Shown here: piece by piece, positions 9,542 through 21,108 of the stretch
Position numbering within the stretch: position 1 is the stretch's first letter
Layout: every line of letters starts with the position of its first letter
The notes under the pieces: model-generated
Seen by the model: the letters and a program-made list of their open reading frames with translations, nothing else
The model's database searches: none
What the model was told of the DNA's origin: nothing
Source of the DNA: Diploscapter coronatus
Lineage: Eukaryota; Nematoda; Chromadorea; Rhabditida; Rhabditidae
Assembly: GCA_964036155.1 (NCBI GenBank)
Contig: OZ038422.1
Location: 23,955,201 to 24,019,200, forward strand
DNA: 64,000 nucleotides
Direction: 5' to 3'
Program-made: the position numbers and the translations under genes

Positions 9542-10029
9542 GTGAAAAATGAAAATTATCGCATTTTCGATAACATCAATATTTAATGGAAATCGAAGAA
9601 ATTGTAAGATATGATTGAGAAAATGAAAAGATTGTCTTTAAAAACGAAAGATCGATATCGATTTTATTATGAATCAAAATTTTCGTGTTTTGTAATTTCC
9701 CTCCTCGTCACGACGTCATTTCCTTGCCTATTCACTGCGTAAAGTTCAGCATTTTTAGGAACAGCATATTGTAATATATCTCAAAATATGATTTTTGAAT
9801 TGATCTAAATGGTCAGAAGACTTTCTGTCATATTTAATTAGTGTAAATTAGTAATTTAATTGCCTAACTTAATTAGTCTCATTTTTCCTCAGCTCATTGA
9901 TATTTCGGGTGTCAATCTCTTAATTATTCATTTTCTTCAAAGAAACAACAATAAAGGCTTTAACAGTCAAAACGATCAACAATCATTCAAAAATTCGATA
10001 ATTGCCTAATTATCACATAATTAGCATAG
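9542..10029. other. Intergenic region between convergent PPME1 and DUS4L genes
   Basis: AT-rich 3' flanks. An AATAAA occurs near 9949 on the plus strand and TTTATT near 9663. I see nothing else. Confidence 0.5.
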
Positions 10030-12258
10030 TTACCCGTGAGCGGAATCGATAATCGGTGTCAAATTGAGCGGTAGATTAGTCTGACCGAGAGGAGAGTCGT
10101 TTAGCTCGGGGAACTTCTCATCCAGGAATTTCAACGTTTCGAAAACGTTTTTATACGCATTCACCACTTTTCTTTCTTTCGCGGGCAGAACATGTCTGAA
10201 AATTGGTGCTTTAGAAAACAAATTAGATTTGAAATTACAATAAGAAAAATGATTTCAGAATCACTAAAATCCCAAATTTTAGCCAATTTTCAGTTTAGAT
10301 TTTTGAAAAATTCGAAAATAAATTAATAAACCTACCGTAACATGAAAACGAGATGTTGTTGAGTGAACGTTTTGTCCAAATCATATTCGGCGGCAAATCC
10401 GACCTAAACTTCGGAGTTTTCTAAGAAAAAATAAATCGACTCACAAATTTCCGAACGCATTCAATAGGCGTTTTCGTGTAGCCAGCGAACATGGCCGGGT
10501 TAGCAAGGAGACCTTCGGCTGCCATTACGCCTGAAATTATCAAATCTTCAGAAGGCTCATTTTCCTTCTTCAAAAATCACTAGAGGAATAATGTAGTTTT
10601 GAAAGAAAAATCAACATAGATGAAAAGTTGGTGTATACACGGTGATCTTTCGATAGTTTCAGATAGGAATAATAATTTTCTTACCGTAAACACCCGTCCG
10701 TTCAGCGACTTCCAGCGCCTGTGCCCGACTTCGAATGTCCCCGTTCGCTATGATGGGAACATTGACGGATTCCTGAAAGACGTTTTCTAATTTCGTAAAC
10801 CTAAAAATCCCTTGCATTAATAATCCGAATAGCGTCGTAGTCGGGTGGGTCGTGATTCTGTGCTGGTGTGCGGCCGTGCACAGCTAGTCGTGAAACTCCT
10901 GCCGCTTCGGCCTGAATTTATTATGGTTGGTCAAAATTCAAATATTTGAAACGGAAAAACAGTTTCATAAAACCCTACCTTCCTACACAAGTCCACCGTC
11001 TTTTCGAGTGGATAATTGATGCGGATTTTCAGGGAAACCTGAAATGTTCCATGTTTCGTGAGCTCTTCGAAATTCAGATAAGTTCACTGTTTACTATTTG
11101 TGAAATTTCATCAACTTTTTCCTTCTTCACCAAACCTTTACGATTCAAAAGTGGGGGTGAACTTTCAGGGTATTACTAATGTGTGCGGGGTTTTGATGGA
11201 CTAAAAGGGCAAAGGAGTAGGAGCTTGATGAGCTAAGACAACCCCGCACATATTAGTAGTTGCCAATATGCAAGCAAACTCGAACTTTGAAACAAAAGCC
11301 TTACAATGTAATCGGGATCGTTGATGGTCGCTCTGACGTGTCGCACCATGTCTGCCAAAAGATCGGGTTTGGAGAGCAGTGCACTTCCGAAACCCTGAAT
11401 TTAATCGTTTTCTTTGAAAAAAAGAATAAAGCTTACCTTCGACCGAACATCAGACTTTGGACATCCGCAATTTAAATCGACTCCCGAGGACTCGCTGAAA
11501 TTCTTAGACATTTTAAAAGAGAATCTTTACATTTAGAGAAAATTTAGAAGTAAACAATAGCATGGCTTACTGATAAACGAGTTCGGTAGCTTTGGCGAGA
11601 ATGACCGCGTCATCAGTGGCGAACTGAACGATTAGAGGACGGTCTTCTAAAAGAATACAAATAATAAAAATTAACGAAATTTGAATAAAAAATACAAAAC
11701 ATGAGTAGAGTAGTTGAAAAAATAAAGGAATACTTTTAAAAAATGACAATTTCATAATTTCCTACCCGGACAAGTGGAGAACTCGGCTTGTCTGGCCTTT
11801 TCCGAGTCGACGTGGCACTTGGCGTAGATCATCGGTGTGTAGCAGCAGTCTACGTCGTACAGACGAACGAGGCGGCGAAATGCCAATCTGAGAATTCAAA
11901 GTTTCAAGATTATTTTTTACAGAAATATCTCTCAAGAGCGGAACATTCGTGGGAAAAATGGTTTTAAAATTTCAGAAGCTTTTCTTCAGATTTTTCAAAG
12001 ACCCACTTTTCCTTTAACAAAGTAATCAGGTTTGACGGTGAAATTTTGATTTTCTTCGACGAAAAAATACTGTAAAATCGAATTTTTTAAAGAATTTGCT
12101 CGGGAAAAAATCAAATGTTTTTACTTTGAATATCGGACCATGGGAGCGGAGACGAAAATCGGTCGGTTTTGGTTGGATTTGTCGGATTTGGTTGGCTCGG
12201 AAATCTCCGGCTCCTCGACGGCGATCGCGTCCAGCCGCTCGATCAACCGATCCACCAT
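10030..12258 (-). CDS. tRNA-dihydrouridine synthase, DUS4L/Dus4 type
   Basis: FMN-dependent reduction of uridine to dihydrouridine in the tRNA D-loop (Dus4 family: positions 20a/20b). Exons in order: 12125-12258, 11766-11887, 11571-11646, 11437-11494, 11305-11394, 10979-11038, 10816-10911, 10685-10772, 10445-10530, 10336-10403, 10030-10195. They total 1044 nt, 347 residues. Landmarks: SAPMVRYSKLAFR at residue 38 on, CCYTPMIYAKC, PLIVQFATDD, the catalytic-cysteine motif LNCGCPKS, SLKIRI, AVHGRTPAQNHDPPDYD, VPIIANGDIRS, and GLLANPAMFAGY. All are characteristic of DUS4L. Intron 7 (between 10816 and 10772) uses a GC donor. Intron 5 carries a small hairpin element. The N-terminal 35 residues are acidic and not conserved. 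Confidence 0.95.
11174..11258. mobile_element. Small hairpin MITE in a DUS4L intron
   Basis: The ends TACTAATGTGTGCGGGG and CCCCGCACATATTAGTA are inverted repeats around an 85-bp block in the intron 11039-11304. No coding content. Confidence 0.6.
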
Positions 12259-12640
12259 TTTTACCTGAAATTCTTTTTAGTTTTTTAAGAAAAATCTGAA
12301 AATAATCTTTTTATTTTCTGCAGGAAAACAACTTGAAGTTCAGAGTTAGCATTTGCCGTTATTTGCAAGTTCTCCAGAAACATGGAGTGAATAGCCATAC
12401 TAAATTCTGAGTTCCTAGATTTTTTTTTTCGAAATTTTTCAAATTCAAAAACGCAAAATAGCACGCAAAAACGAGAGAAAATAATGTAAATTGGAAAAAT
12501 TCGTAAATAAATGCAAAAATAGCGTGGGAAAGAAGGAGAGGAAGAGAGATGGCGAAGAAATAACGCGGGGAAAAGAGGGAGAAAGAAATTGCTGGAAAAA
12601 AGGACAAGGCAAGTGGATTTGTGTGCAAATTGCGCGGTGT
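12259..12640. promoter_or_regulatory. Purine-rich upstream region of the DUS4L gene
   Basis: The plus strand is rich in A/G with repeats of the form aaatagc(g) near 12455 and 12525 and aaataacgcgg near 12560. Read on the DUS4L coding strand this is a pyrimidine tract with GCTATTT. Similar tracts occur upstream of other genes in this window. Promoter role is inferred. Confidence 0.4.
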
Positions 12641-12674
12641 TTCTGGAAGAATCTGTGGTCGGGGGGTATAAAAG
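12641..12674 (+). promoter_or_regulatory. Heat-shock element and TATA box of the small heat-shock gene
   Basis: TTCTGGAAGAATC at 12641-12653 fits alternating TTC/GAA heat-shock elements. TATAAAAG follows at 12667-12674. A transcript starting about 30 bases downstream would give a short 5' exon ending at 12778, followed by an intron to 13013 directly before the ATG. Confidence 0.8.
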
Positions 12675-12778
12675 GCAGAGGTCAAGAGGAATGGTCACCC
12701 TTCGTGGAATTCAGCACTCTAGCGACCTATTGCTCACTGCTACCTGACTTCAAACTCATCTATTCAAGGTGTGTCACG

Positions 12779-13013
12779 TCAAGCGCTACAAATTACAATT
12801 TCTTTCTGGAGCTTCTATTTTTTCTTGAAAAATCCCAAACTTTGAAATTCTAATTTTTTAGAGGGGAGAGACCTTGGACTTCTTGAAAATCTAAATTTTT
12901 TCTAGAATTAATCTAGAACATCTTGATCCAGACATCTAAAAAGATCTAGAAACATTTTGAAGAAAAGTTTCAGAACTCGAATTTTTCAAATTTCTAATTT
13001 TTATTTTTTTCAG
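12779..13013 (+). other. Predicted intron in the 5' untranslated region of the small heat-shock gene
   Basis: Donor CAAG/GTGTGT at 12779 and acceptor TTTTTTTCAG at 13013 immediately precede the ATG. No in-frame coding lies between the TATA box and 12778. The acceptor could instead serve spliced-leader trans-splicing. Confidence 0.55.
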
Positions 13014-13896
13014 ATGTCTCTGCTTCCGTTCGTGCACACTGGCTCATTCGGCGACCCGTTCGAGGACCTGCACAGGGAGATGCGTCGCCTCGAAAGGGCT
13101 ATGGTGCCCTATTGGCGCTCCTCTAACATCGCCAATCTCAACGCGGCTACTGACGTCGGGCAGGTATGGAGAAAAGATCAAAATTGCTTGAAAAAAACGC
13201 ATTTTTGAGATTATTCTTCTGGAAAAATACTTTGATGAAATCTAAGAAATCTTTAAAGTTGCTTCTACAAAGATTTTTCCTTCTAAAAGATGCTGACTTT
13301 CCTAGAATCTGAAAAGAAAACGAAATTTCGAGAAATGATAAAACTTTCTTGCTTTCAAAAGCTATAGGAGTTAATTTGCTTCAAGATCTCTTGGAAATTT
13401 TCTCGATGAAGTAATGCGGATGATATTGTTGTTTCAGATCGTGAACGACGACAAGACGTTCGGCGTGAGGATGGACGTCAGCCACTTCAGACCCGAGCAG
13501 CTCAAGGTCAATTTGGACAACCGCATGCTCACCATCGAGGGAGAGCAGGAGGACAAGAGCGAGCACGGATACTCGAAGAGGTTAGCAGAAATGAAAAATC
13601 CCAGAAAACGTCTTCGAGACTTGGGATTTTTATCGAAAAAAAAATCGATGTTTTTCAAAAACAAATTTTTCCAAGTTTGAGAAAACCCTCGAGAAAAGGT
13701 TCATTTATAAAAGGGAAATTTCAGATCGTTCACGCGCAAGTTCCTGTTGCCTGAGGACGTCGATGTGACGGCGGTGAAGTCGCACTTGTCTGAGCAGGGC
13801 GTGCTCTCGATCGAGGGACCCAAGAAGGCCGTCTCGGCTGGCAGAGCCATCCCCATCGAGACCGGCAAGAAGCACGAGGCCATCAAGCACAACTAG
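13014..13896 (+). CDS. Small heat-shock protein (alpha-crystallin domain)
   Basis: ATP-independent chaperone that holds unfolding proteins. Exons 13014-13163, 13438-13580, 13725-13896, 465 nt, 154 residues. The alpha-crystallin domain runs from about residue 50: [17 protein letters not shown], then [15 protein letters not shown], then [13 protein letters not shown], and the typical G-V-L-S-I ([10 protein letters not shown]) strand near the end. The N-terminus contains [17 protein letters not shown]. The C-terminal tail has RAIPIET, the I-x-I type motif used for oligomer contacts. A heat-shock element and TATA box lie 340-370 bases upstream, so heat induction is expected. Two introns inside the coding region. 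Confidence 0.95.
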
Positions 13897-14450
13897 ACTC
13901 GCAAGGAGCCATTCCCTAGCCATTTCCCCCCAACAACAACCGCCTGCTCCCAACTCAACCACCTGTAAGGATTGTAGGGTAGTTAGGGAAAGATGAATGA
14001 AAATCCTGTACCTGACTATCTTACCAACTTGACAAATTTCCATTCCAAACCCCACCCACCACCACCAATTTTGATGAAATTTTGCATTACGAGAAGTAAA
14101 TGAATTTCTCAGATGCGATTTTTTCGTAATGTAAAATTTCATCGAAATCTTCCCTTCCCCAATCCCCGATCTCTAAAATTTTTTTGCTAACTTCTAAAGC
14201 GGGTATTTCAACTGAAAATATAGCAAATATACTAGTTAGTTTTTCTTTCTTCCCTCTATTTTAAACTTTTTAGATCTTTTTTTTTATTGATTTTCTTCTA
14301 TTTTTTGTTCTCACTCACTCTAGTTTTTATCTATCATCTCGCTTTAGTTTAGACTTTGAAGTTTTAATTTTCCCCATTTGGTGGTGGGATTTCCTCGATT
14401 TTACCTCTCCAATATTGTTTTCGATATGTATATATTTTTAAAATAAAGCG
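13897..14450 (+). other. 3' untranslated region of the small heat-shock gene with a hairpin
   Basis: Inverted repeats 14073-14092 and 14124-14143 (GATGAAATTTTGCATTACGA and near complement) form a 31-base loop hairpin. AATAAA at 14442-14447 is the probable polyadenylation signal. Confidence 0.55.
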
Positions 14451-15098
14451 AGATGTTAAATTTGTGTTTCTAAAGAAAATTGAGAACTTGATTGAAATGT
14501 TTCTCCGAAATTTCTGCGTCGATTGACCAAAAGTGAGCAAAAATCCTAGGGTCCGTTCAGGCTTAGTTACCATGCAATAACGTCTGAGCGAACACTGATA
14601 GATGCCCGTATTTGAAATCTTTCATCTGTCCACGTTTGTCGCTGTACCTGGCGATATAGAATCCGGTCACAGGATGGATGATATATTTGGCCGTCGAGTT
14701 AGTGCGGTAATGTGGTAATGAAATTTGGAAAAGATGAGTCTCAGATATAATGTGCTAATTTTCATGTGATTGAAATTCAAACATTTCTCCATCTTCAAAG
14801 ACCATGAAAAAATTAGAAGACGATCATGTTTCAAAGACTCCGAACAAAAAATCATGAATTTTGAGAAAATCTTTTAAAATTTCTGGCTAAGGATACAATA
14901 TTGTGAAGGAAATATTATGGTGGGCTGGTCATAGATCAATCTTGACTGAAATCCTCCCTAGATTTGTGCGCTCTCACAAGAGAAGGTTTCGCCCTCGTCC
15001 TCACACCTTGATTCACTATTTTCTCTCGTTTCGCTTCTTCAATCTTGCTCCTTCGATCAATTTCGAGCTGTCCTGCCTGAATCGCAGTCCTTCTTCAG
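14451..15098. other. Intergenic stretch, nothing recognised
   Basis: AT-rich with no coherent exon series on either strand. Confidence 0.4.
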
Positions 15099-15197
15099 AC
15101 CCGCAACAAAGTGCAGCAGAAATGGATGAGTGACGAGGTTTCCAGTCATCGTGGCCATGAACGCGTTCGGAATGGGCATCGACAAAGCTAATGTCAG
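15099..15197 (+). pseudogene. Frameshifted fragment of a RecQ-type DNA helicase
   Basis: After an acceptor TTCTTCAG, the first 39 bases encode TRNKVQQKWMSDE. One base out of frame, the next stretch encodes VIVAMNAFGMGIDKANV, which is the RecQ helicase motif V region (consensus VATVAFGMGIDKPDVR), followed by a GT donor at 15198. The frame break between the halves and the absence of any neighbouring RecQ exons argue for a relic, not a working gene. Alternatively it is a cryptic exon of a gene lost here. Confidence 0.65.
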
Positions 15198-15354
15198 GTA
15201 TGAATTGTCTTCTGCATTTTATATTTTTGTTTAGTGTTAATTTTGATTCGAGAAATGTACAATTTCCGAACGATAAATGATCCAACGTGTGCACATTGTT
15301 CAAATTCAAGTGTCTCTGAAAACGCTCACACATTTCAATTTTGATGTTTCAGAG

Positions 15355-15834
15355 TACTCAAACCGGATCAAGGTGATTAGTTAAAATTTGAATTTTCGGA
15401 GTTCTTTCGTTTTGTTAATTGAAAAGACATTTATTATTTTGTGTAATATCCGGTAAATTTTGAAGGAAAATATGCTGAACTTTACACACGAGCATTTGTA
15501 CTTTCCAAAGAGCGGATAAATTGTTTTCAGGCCAAGAAGGGGTTGAGTGACGATGCGAAAGATATCCAGGTTAAGGCTCTGCAGACTGGGTTCGAGAACG
15601 GGTTGGAGAGAATGGAAAAAGAGGGGCTGCCAGGCTAAAAACTGTTGTTCAGGTAAGGAAATTTGAAATAACTATCGTTGAAAGATATGCTATTCCTATC
15701 ATTTTTATAAATTCTTCTAAGCCACTTTTTTTTTTTTTTTTTATTAGTTTTTAGGAAGAATTCGAACGTCGTCTCAAAGCGCGTGAATTGACAAATGGAG
15801 GAGCTGCGAGGAAAAACATTTGCTGCACTCTGTA
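15355..15834 (+). other. Possible exon remnants ending in a CCTL-type C-terminus
   Basis: Joining 15355-15372 to an open stretch 15531-15639 gives about 42 residues with AKKGLSDDAKDIQVKAL, ending in TAA. A separate exon-like stretch 15754-15834 after a TTTTTAG acceptor encodes EEFERRLKARELTNGG and ends CCTL-stop, which resembles a prenylation box. The two pieces do not join in frame. I do not recognise either. They may be debris of the same lost locus as the RecQ fragment. Confidence 0.25.
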
Positions 15835-16346
15835 GATTTCTAATTTTCGATTTTCCACTTGAAATATGCGTTGATTTCTTTAAATCGGGAATTCGTGTGA
15901 TTTAGTTGGTTTCAAGTAATCAAGGCTTAGCAAGATTTCTGTTTCATCAGTTGTATTTGATCAAGAAAGTTATGTCAACTAGGTTAGTCAGTCACAATAA
16001 TCCTTACAAATTGAAGACATTTCTTTTGATAACTAGCATTGACAACTAATTGAGATGCAATAATCTATCTATGTCAGAATGAGTTCCTAATAAGTATTTC
16101 GCTATTCTTGTCGAAAACTATTTAAAGAATACTTATTTGAGTTGCGGTTTTCAATGTCTTTATTGGATATCTTCGAGTTGTTTAGCATGGTTATCAGAGC
16201 TGAGACGAAATTGAAATTTAAAAATTCGAAATCGAAATTTCGTCTCAGCTCTGATGGTTATTGGAATTTCTGATAGTAGTCGAATAAAGATAAAAGTCAT
16301 AAAATATAATATGCCAAATAAAAGGACTACATGGCATTAAGCTGGG
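15835..16346. other. Intergenic stretch with a near-perfect hairpin
   Basis: ATCAGAGCTGAGACGAAATT near 16193 pairs with its complement near 16235-16254, a compact hairpin element of about 65 bases. TTTATT at 16159 could be the minus-strand polyadenylation signal for the Kelch gene above. Confidence 0.5.
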
Positions 16347-17895
16347 CTATTTCAAGTTTAGTTTTCCGACTTCTCGCCATTTATTCGTTTGTGGATCGTA
16401 TTCCTCGATTGGACTACAAAAATCTTTCGGTTCTAGTTGGCTTTCAATATCTTGAAATCTAAATTAACAAATATTTGGTATAAAGATATGCAAATTTCAG
16501 CTCACCCTCCGATTGCATACAACTTTCCATTAGCAGCAATGAGCGAATGATGATGTCTTGCATAATTCATATCAGCGATTTGAGAAATTCGACTGTCAAC
16601 TTGAGCTGAGGAGTCGAAACACAGACAGCATTTGAATACATCACCATAATTACTAAATATACAATGATAGATTATTTATCATACAAAATCAGCGACTTCC
16701 GTCCTCCAGCTATGTAAATTTTTCCATCTAGCGATGCAACTCCGAAATGAATTCGCATTTTTGGAATCTCTTCAATTTCAACCCATTCCCGTTCATCGTC
16801 TGATAATCGGTATATCATTTTACTACCATCTCCATCAATAACTGAATATCCATAATTACAATAATGAATGTGCTATAATGTGACCGTATAAAATTCCATC
16901 GCATGTTATTGTTTGAGCTTTATAAGTTGGACGAGGAAAAGCAGGTCCTGTCTCCCATTTTCCGTCTATTAAAACCTAAATAGATTATTTCATGGACTTT
17001 CATTCGATCCCCTTACATCAACTCGATTCGTATCTTTCCCTGTTTCAGGATCCCATCCACCCAAATAATACAGTTTGTCTTTGAAATAGACAACAGATGC
17101 ATAGCCACGCCATTCGGGAGGATCTGGACCTGTAAAATTCTCTGAATCGATCATTCATGGATTTGTTGAGCAGACCTCTTGAAATTTGTCGAGTATTCAA
17201 GTCATATATTTCAAATAATGCATTTAAACCGTTAATTCCAAAAATCTGAAGTTTAAGAAATTATTCAAAATAACGAACATAAGATTTTACTTTATTCTGT
17301 GTAGTCACTACTTCATATGGCAGATACCAATTGTGAAATTTTGTAATTGCTTCTACTGAGCAGGTAGATGAATTGAACAAGCCTATTCTTCCTTCATAAT
17401 TTTCATCATCATTTTGATAATGAACTAAATTATTACGAATCGTTTCAAAGTCTCCTACTTAGTTGTCAATATAATTTCTTACAATAAAATAAAATTTCAT
17501 GCGAATTATTGGATGAATTGTCTCCACCAATCTGCAAATTATTGATATTTCGGGCTAATTTACTCCTTGTACTATTAATCAATGGAATTTCAATTTCTTT
17601 CTGAAATTATCGCTTCCATTTTAACAGCGAATTGCTTATTCTCAAAATGCAAAAGAAACGACATTTTGGATCACCCTCATCAAATCCCCCAACGATTTAT
17701 GCTGAATTGAAGCCTTGCGATAATCTTTAGACAGGAATCATGCATGAAAAGATCCTGTTGTATCAATTTTGTGTTTTTTTCCGTTTTAAAATGGCATCAT
17801 TTTGAAAAAAAAAAATTACAGGAAATTTTATTTGAATTTCAACTTACAGTTTTAGAAAGAGAATTTGTAGAAGTTGACATAGGTTCAGCACTCAT
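16347..17895 (-). CDS. Kelch-repeat protein without F-box (inverted paralogue)
   Basis: Exons in order: 17848-17895, 17483-17600, 17291-17424, 17176-17245, 17017-17129, 16885-16975, 16685-16841, 16506-16652, 16347-16458. They total 990 nt, 329 residues, all phases consistent. Kelch blades are visible as YYLGGWDPETG, IYIAGGRKSLI and LYAIGG, each followed by a W-containing strand (DGKWETGPAF, REWVEIEEI, NKWREVGKL). The paralogue at 19489-20753 has the same exon boundaries from the second or third exon on, but starts with an F-box. Here the first 60 residues (Ser/Thr/Asn-rich, MSAEPMSTSTN) are unrelated to it. Kelch propellers bind protein partners. The substrate is unknown. Confidence 0.85.
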
Positions 17896-19488
17896 TTCGG
17901 CTGAATGTGGCTGATTTCGAATTCAATCAATGCTTATCAACGCCTTTCTCGTGTGTTATAAAGCGAGCTAACTTATCAGTAAGGCAAATATTGGGAAGAT
18001 CATACAAATGTAGGACCGTGGTTTAGCAAGCTTTTACATCGATTGAGAATTGATAAGGGAAGTGGTGTCGAATATTTCGCGAGAAGAAATCTTATCAGAA
18101 AATGATTAATTTTAACAAATGATTAGAAATTCGGAAGAAATAAATGAAGGACTTTTAACTGGTTGAACAGCAATTTACTGAACTTCAAATGTCATCTCGC
18201 ATTCAAATGAAGCAAGATCAGGAGGAAGAAAAAATAAGAAGTTTTAATAAATGTTAAAACGACTGTTTGAAGTTCGAAAAAGATCGACCTTTAACTTAAA
18301 TCGGAATATGACAATTTGAGAGAAATGAATATCGAAAAGTAAACCGAATTTTCCTCCTTAAAATAATGATTTCGAAGTGGAAGTAACTCTATTTCAACGA
18401 CATACAAAGTTGAAATTCCGTGTCGGGAATATACGAATTGAATAAAACTAGAAATAAAAAATAGCCATTCATAGAAGACGAGCATTGATAACTGAATGGG
18501 AGGATCAAGAATTTGGCAAGTGGGTTTTTGGATCACTTACTCGGTATTTTCTGTATTTTTTCATACTCTACCGATTGGTATATGATTTGGGGATCTGTTC
18601 TTTATTTTTGAAAATTTCCGTCAAAAAAGCACTATGCTGAATTTGGTCGCCACACTTCTAAAGACTCTGGAGCCCTAACGGTAGCGATTCGAGAGTTGGT
18701 CCAACGACGAAAGTTGTTCGTCATGTCATTCTGTACAACATACTAGAAGGACAGATTTTCCCAACGTCATTTACGCGTATAGGTAGTACGGGTATATGGG
18801 GTAATTTCGGGTAACTTTTACCCGTCAAAATTCATTTTCAAAAAATTATCTTTTGATATCTGATAATCTAGAGACCAAATGCTGTCGAATAAAAAAGAAT
18901 CATTCAATTTGGATCAAAAATAAACAAGTTATTCAAAAAGTAAATTGGGTAGATAAACTTGAAACGCCCTGTACTTCTGTCATGCCTGCTTAATGACTTT
19001 TTTCAAATCTGATCACCATAGAATAAGTTTATGAAGTTTAAAACTTTCATTTTTCCCCAATCCAGATCCCGTTCAATTCTACGTCATTCTGACTTGCTAG
19101 ACTACGATCATAAGTGTGAAGACAATTTTAACCAAAGGCTTTTTGAAAGTAGTCACAACACACCTCCAAAAATCACCTGCATAATCAATGAAGAGATATA
19201 GTGCATGAAAGGATACAGAAAATACCGAGTAAGTGACCCAAAGATCCATTTGCCAAATTCGTCATCCTTCTCAATTCTCGTCATCCATAAATGGTCATTT
19301 TTCTTTTTCTTCTTCATTTATTTTTAGCTTCAATCTGTATATTCTGAATCTCAGCTTGATATTTCATTTAAATAGGGTTGCATTTAATTCTAAATCATTA
19401 ATTGCCGACTTTCTCATTCAATCAATGCTCTTTTACTGTTTCCATTTCGAAATAATACTATGGTGATTGTTTAGGTCTCTTAACAAAG
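17896..19488. repeat. Spacer of the inverted Kelch duplication, with inverted arms and one copy of a dispersed repeat
   Basis: CAGAAAATACCGAGTAAGTGA lies in one orientation near 18533-18553 and in the other near 19212, with similarity continuing outward to both genes, so the duplication is head to head. The centre (about 18600-18900) carries one copy of the repeat that is tandemly arrayed at 22560-24650 (shared gacgaaagttgttcg and tagtacgggtatat words). No gene seen in it. Confidence 0.65.
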
Positions 19489-20753
19489 ATGTTAGCCAAT
19501 CTACCAGTCGAAATTATATTGCTGATCTGCGAATATCCCGAACTCAAAGATCTGGGACAATTGGCCTGGACTAATAAACGGATGATGGGAATAATAAAGA
19601 AGTATCTGCCGATAGCGCTTGAGAGGAAAGCTTTATTCTATTGTAGGAAAATATTCTGTTGTATCCTCGAAAGTTAACTTTAGTATTTAGTATATGAAAA
19701 CGGCAAAATTTGGAAAGGAAGAATTTGTCTGTTTGATTCGCATACTAATTCTGTTAAGCAGATTACGAAATTTGCTAATTATTTATGGCCATGGGAAGTA
19801 GCAACTACAAAAGATAAAGTAGATTGTGTTATTTTTCATTGCCAATTTTATAATTTTAGATTTTTGCATTGAACTCTTCTGAAAAATGGTTTGAAATCTT
19901 TGACCTGAATACTCGACAAATCACTAGAGGTAATATTACAAAAGCCAGTAAATTGGCTTAATTTTATTGCATTCTTTGCAGGACCAGATCCTCCTGAATG
20001 GCGTAGTGGTGCATCTGTGGCTTATTTCAAAGACAAATTGTATTATTTGGGTGGAAGGATTCCTAGATTATATGCGGATTATTCAAATCGAGTCGATGTA
20101 AGAAGATCGAATGAAAGTCCATAAAATAGTTTATTCAGGGTTTAATAGATGGGAAATGGCAAACAGGACCTACATTTCCCCTTCCAATTAGTTATATTCG
20201 AACAATAACATGCGATGGGATTTTATACGGTTACATTATAGCATATTCATTATTGTAATTATGGATATTCAGTTATTAATGGATGGGATAATAAAATGAT
20301 ATATCGATTATCAGATGACGAATGCGAATGGGTTGAAATTGGAGAGATTTCAGAAGGACGAGATTTTTTCGGAGTTGCATCGCTAGATGGAAAAATCTAC
20401 ATAACTGGAGGACGGAAGTCGTTAATCTTGTATGATAAATAATATATCATTATATATTTAGTTATCTTAATGATCCTAATGCATTGAAATCCTGTCTGTG
20501 TTTTGATCCCTCAGCTCCAGTTGACAGTCGAATTTCTCAAATCGCTGATATGAATTATGCAAGACACGGTCATTCTCTTGCTGTCGCGAGTGGAAAATTG
20601 TTTGCAATCGGAGGGTGAGCTGAGATTTTGCATATCTTTATACAAAATATGTGTTAACTTAGATTTCAAAAACCCTTCTGGAAAATGTTTTGTAATTCAA
20701 TCGAGGAATACGATCCACAAACGAATGAATGGCGGAGAAGTCGGAAAATTTAA
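19489..20753 (+). CDS. F-box and Kelch-repeat protein
   Basis: Exons 19489-19642, 19691-19818, 19860-19929, 19982-20097, 20139-20229, 20273-20429, 20462-20614, 20663-20753. They total 960 nt, 319 residues. Residues 2-40 form an F-box: LANLPVEIILLICEY then LKDLGQLAWTNKRM, the part that binds SKP1 in SCF ubiquitin ligases. Kelch blades follow (YYLGGRIPRLYADY, IYITGGRKS, LFAIGG). The likely role is substrate recognition by an SCF ligase, by family knowledge. The substrate cannot be told. The intron 20230-20272 is only 43 nt. AATAAA at 20810. It is transcribed away from its inverted paralogue at 16347-17895. Confidence 0.88.
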
Positions 20754-20815
20754 TATCTGAAATCCCCCAATTTCAATACATTTAAGTTCTCGTAATTCCA
20801 TATGGTTTTAATAAA

Positions 20816-21099
20816 AAGTATCTTTATTCAATTTCGTACATCCTACTTCGGTGCACATGATAGACAACTCTCGAAGACATCCAAGAGTTATGAGGGATAA
20901 TTGTAACTGGAATAAATATTCCTTGTAATCAAGGTTGTACGAACTGAACTGAACTTCGAACTATCTGGAGGTTTAGTTAAAGTTCGATTTTTTTTCGAAC
21001 TTCAGACAGCCTTGATCGATTGACCAAAAAACCAACAAAAATTCGAATTTTTATCGCTTTTTAGTCCATCTCCCTTCCGTCCTATCTTTACACTCGCCT
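20816..21099. other. Intergenic flank between the Kelch gene and the 4.8-kb element
   Basis: No gene. Contains a short self-similar block (gaactgaactgaacttcgaac near 20940). Before the insertion, this would have been part of the DBF4 upstream region. Confidence 0.4.
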
Positions 21100-21108
21100 T
21101 TGCATGAC
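21100..21108. repeat. Left target-site duplication TTGCATGAC
   Basis: Nine bases, repeated exactly at 25919-25927 on the other side of the element. Confidence 0.85.

Noticed and set aside
12285..12698. 137- and 108-codon minus-strand frames upstream of the heat-shock gene
   Set aside because: Low-complexity Phe/Leu/Ser translation of a purine-rich promoter tract that overlaps the HSE and TATA box.
13705..14142. 145-codon open frame on the minus strand opposite the small heat-shock exon 3
   Set aside because: It is the antisense shadow of a GC-rich coding exon and 3'UTR, with no splice or start context of its own.
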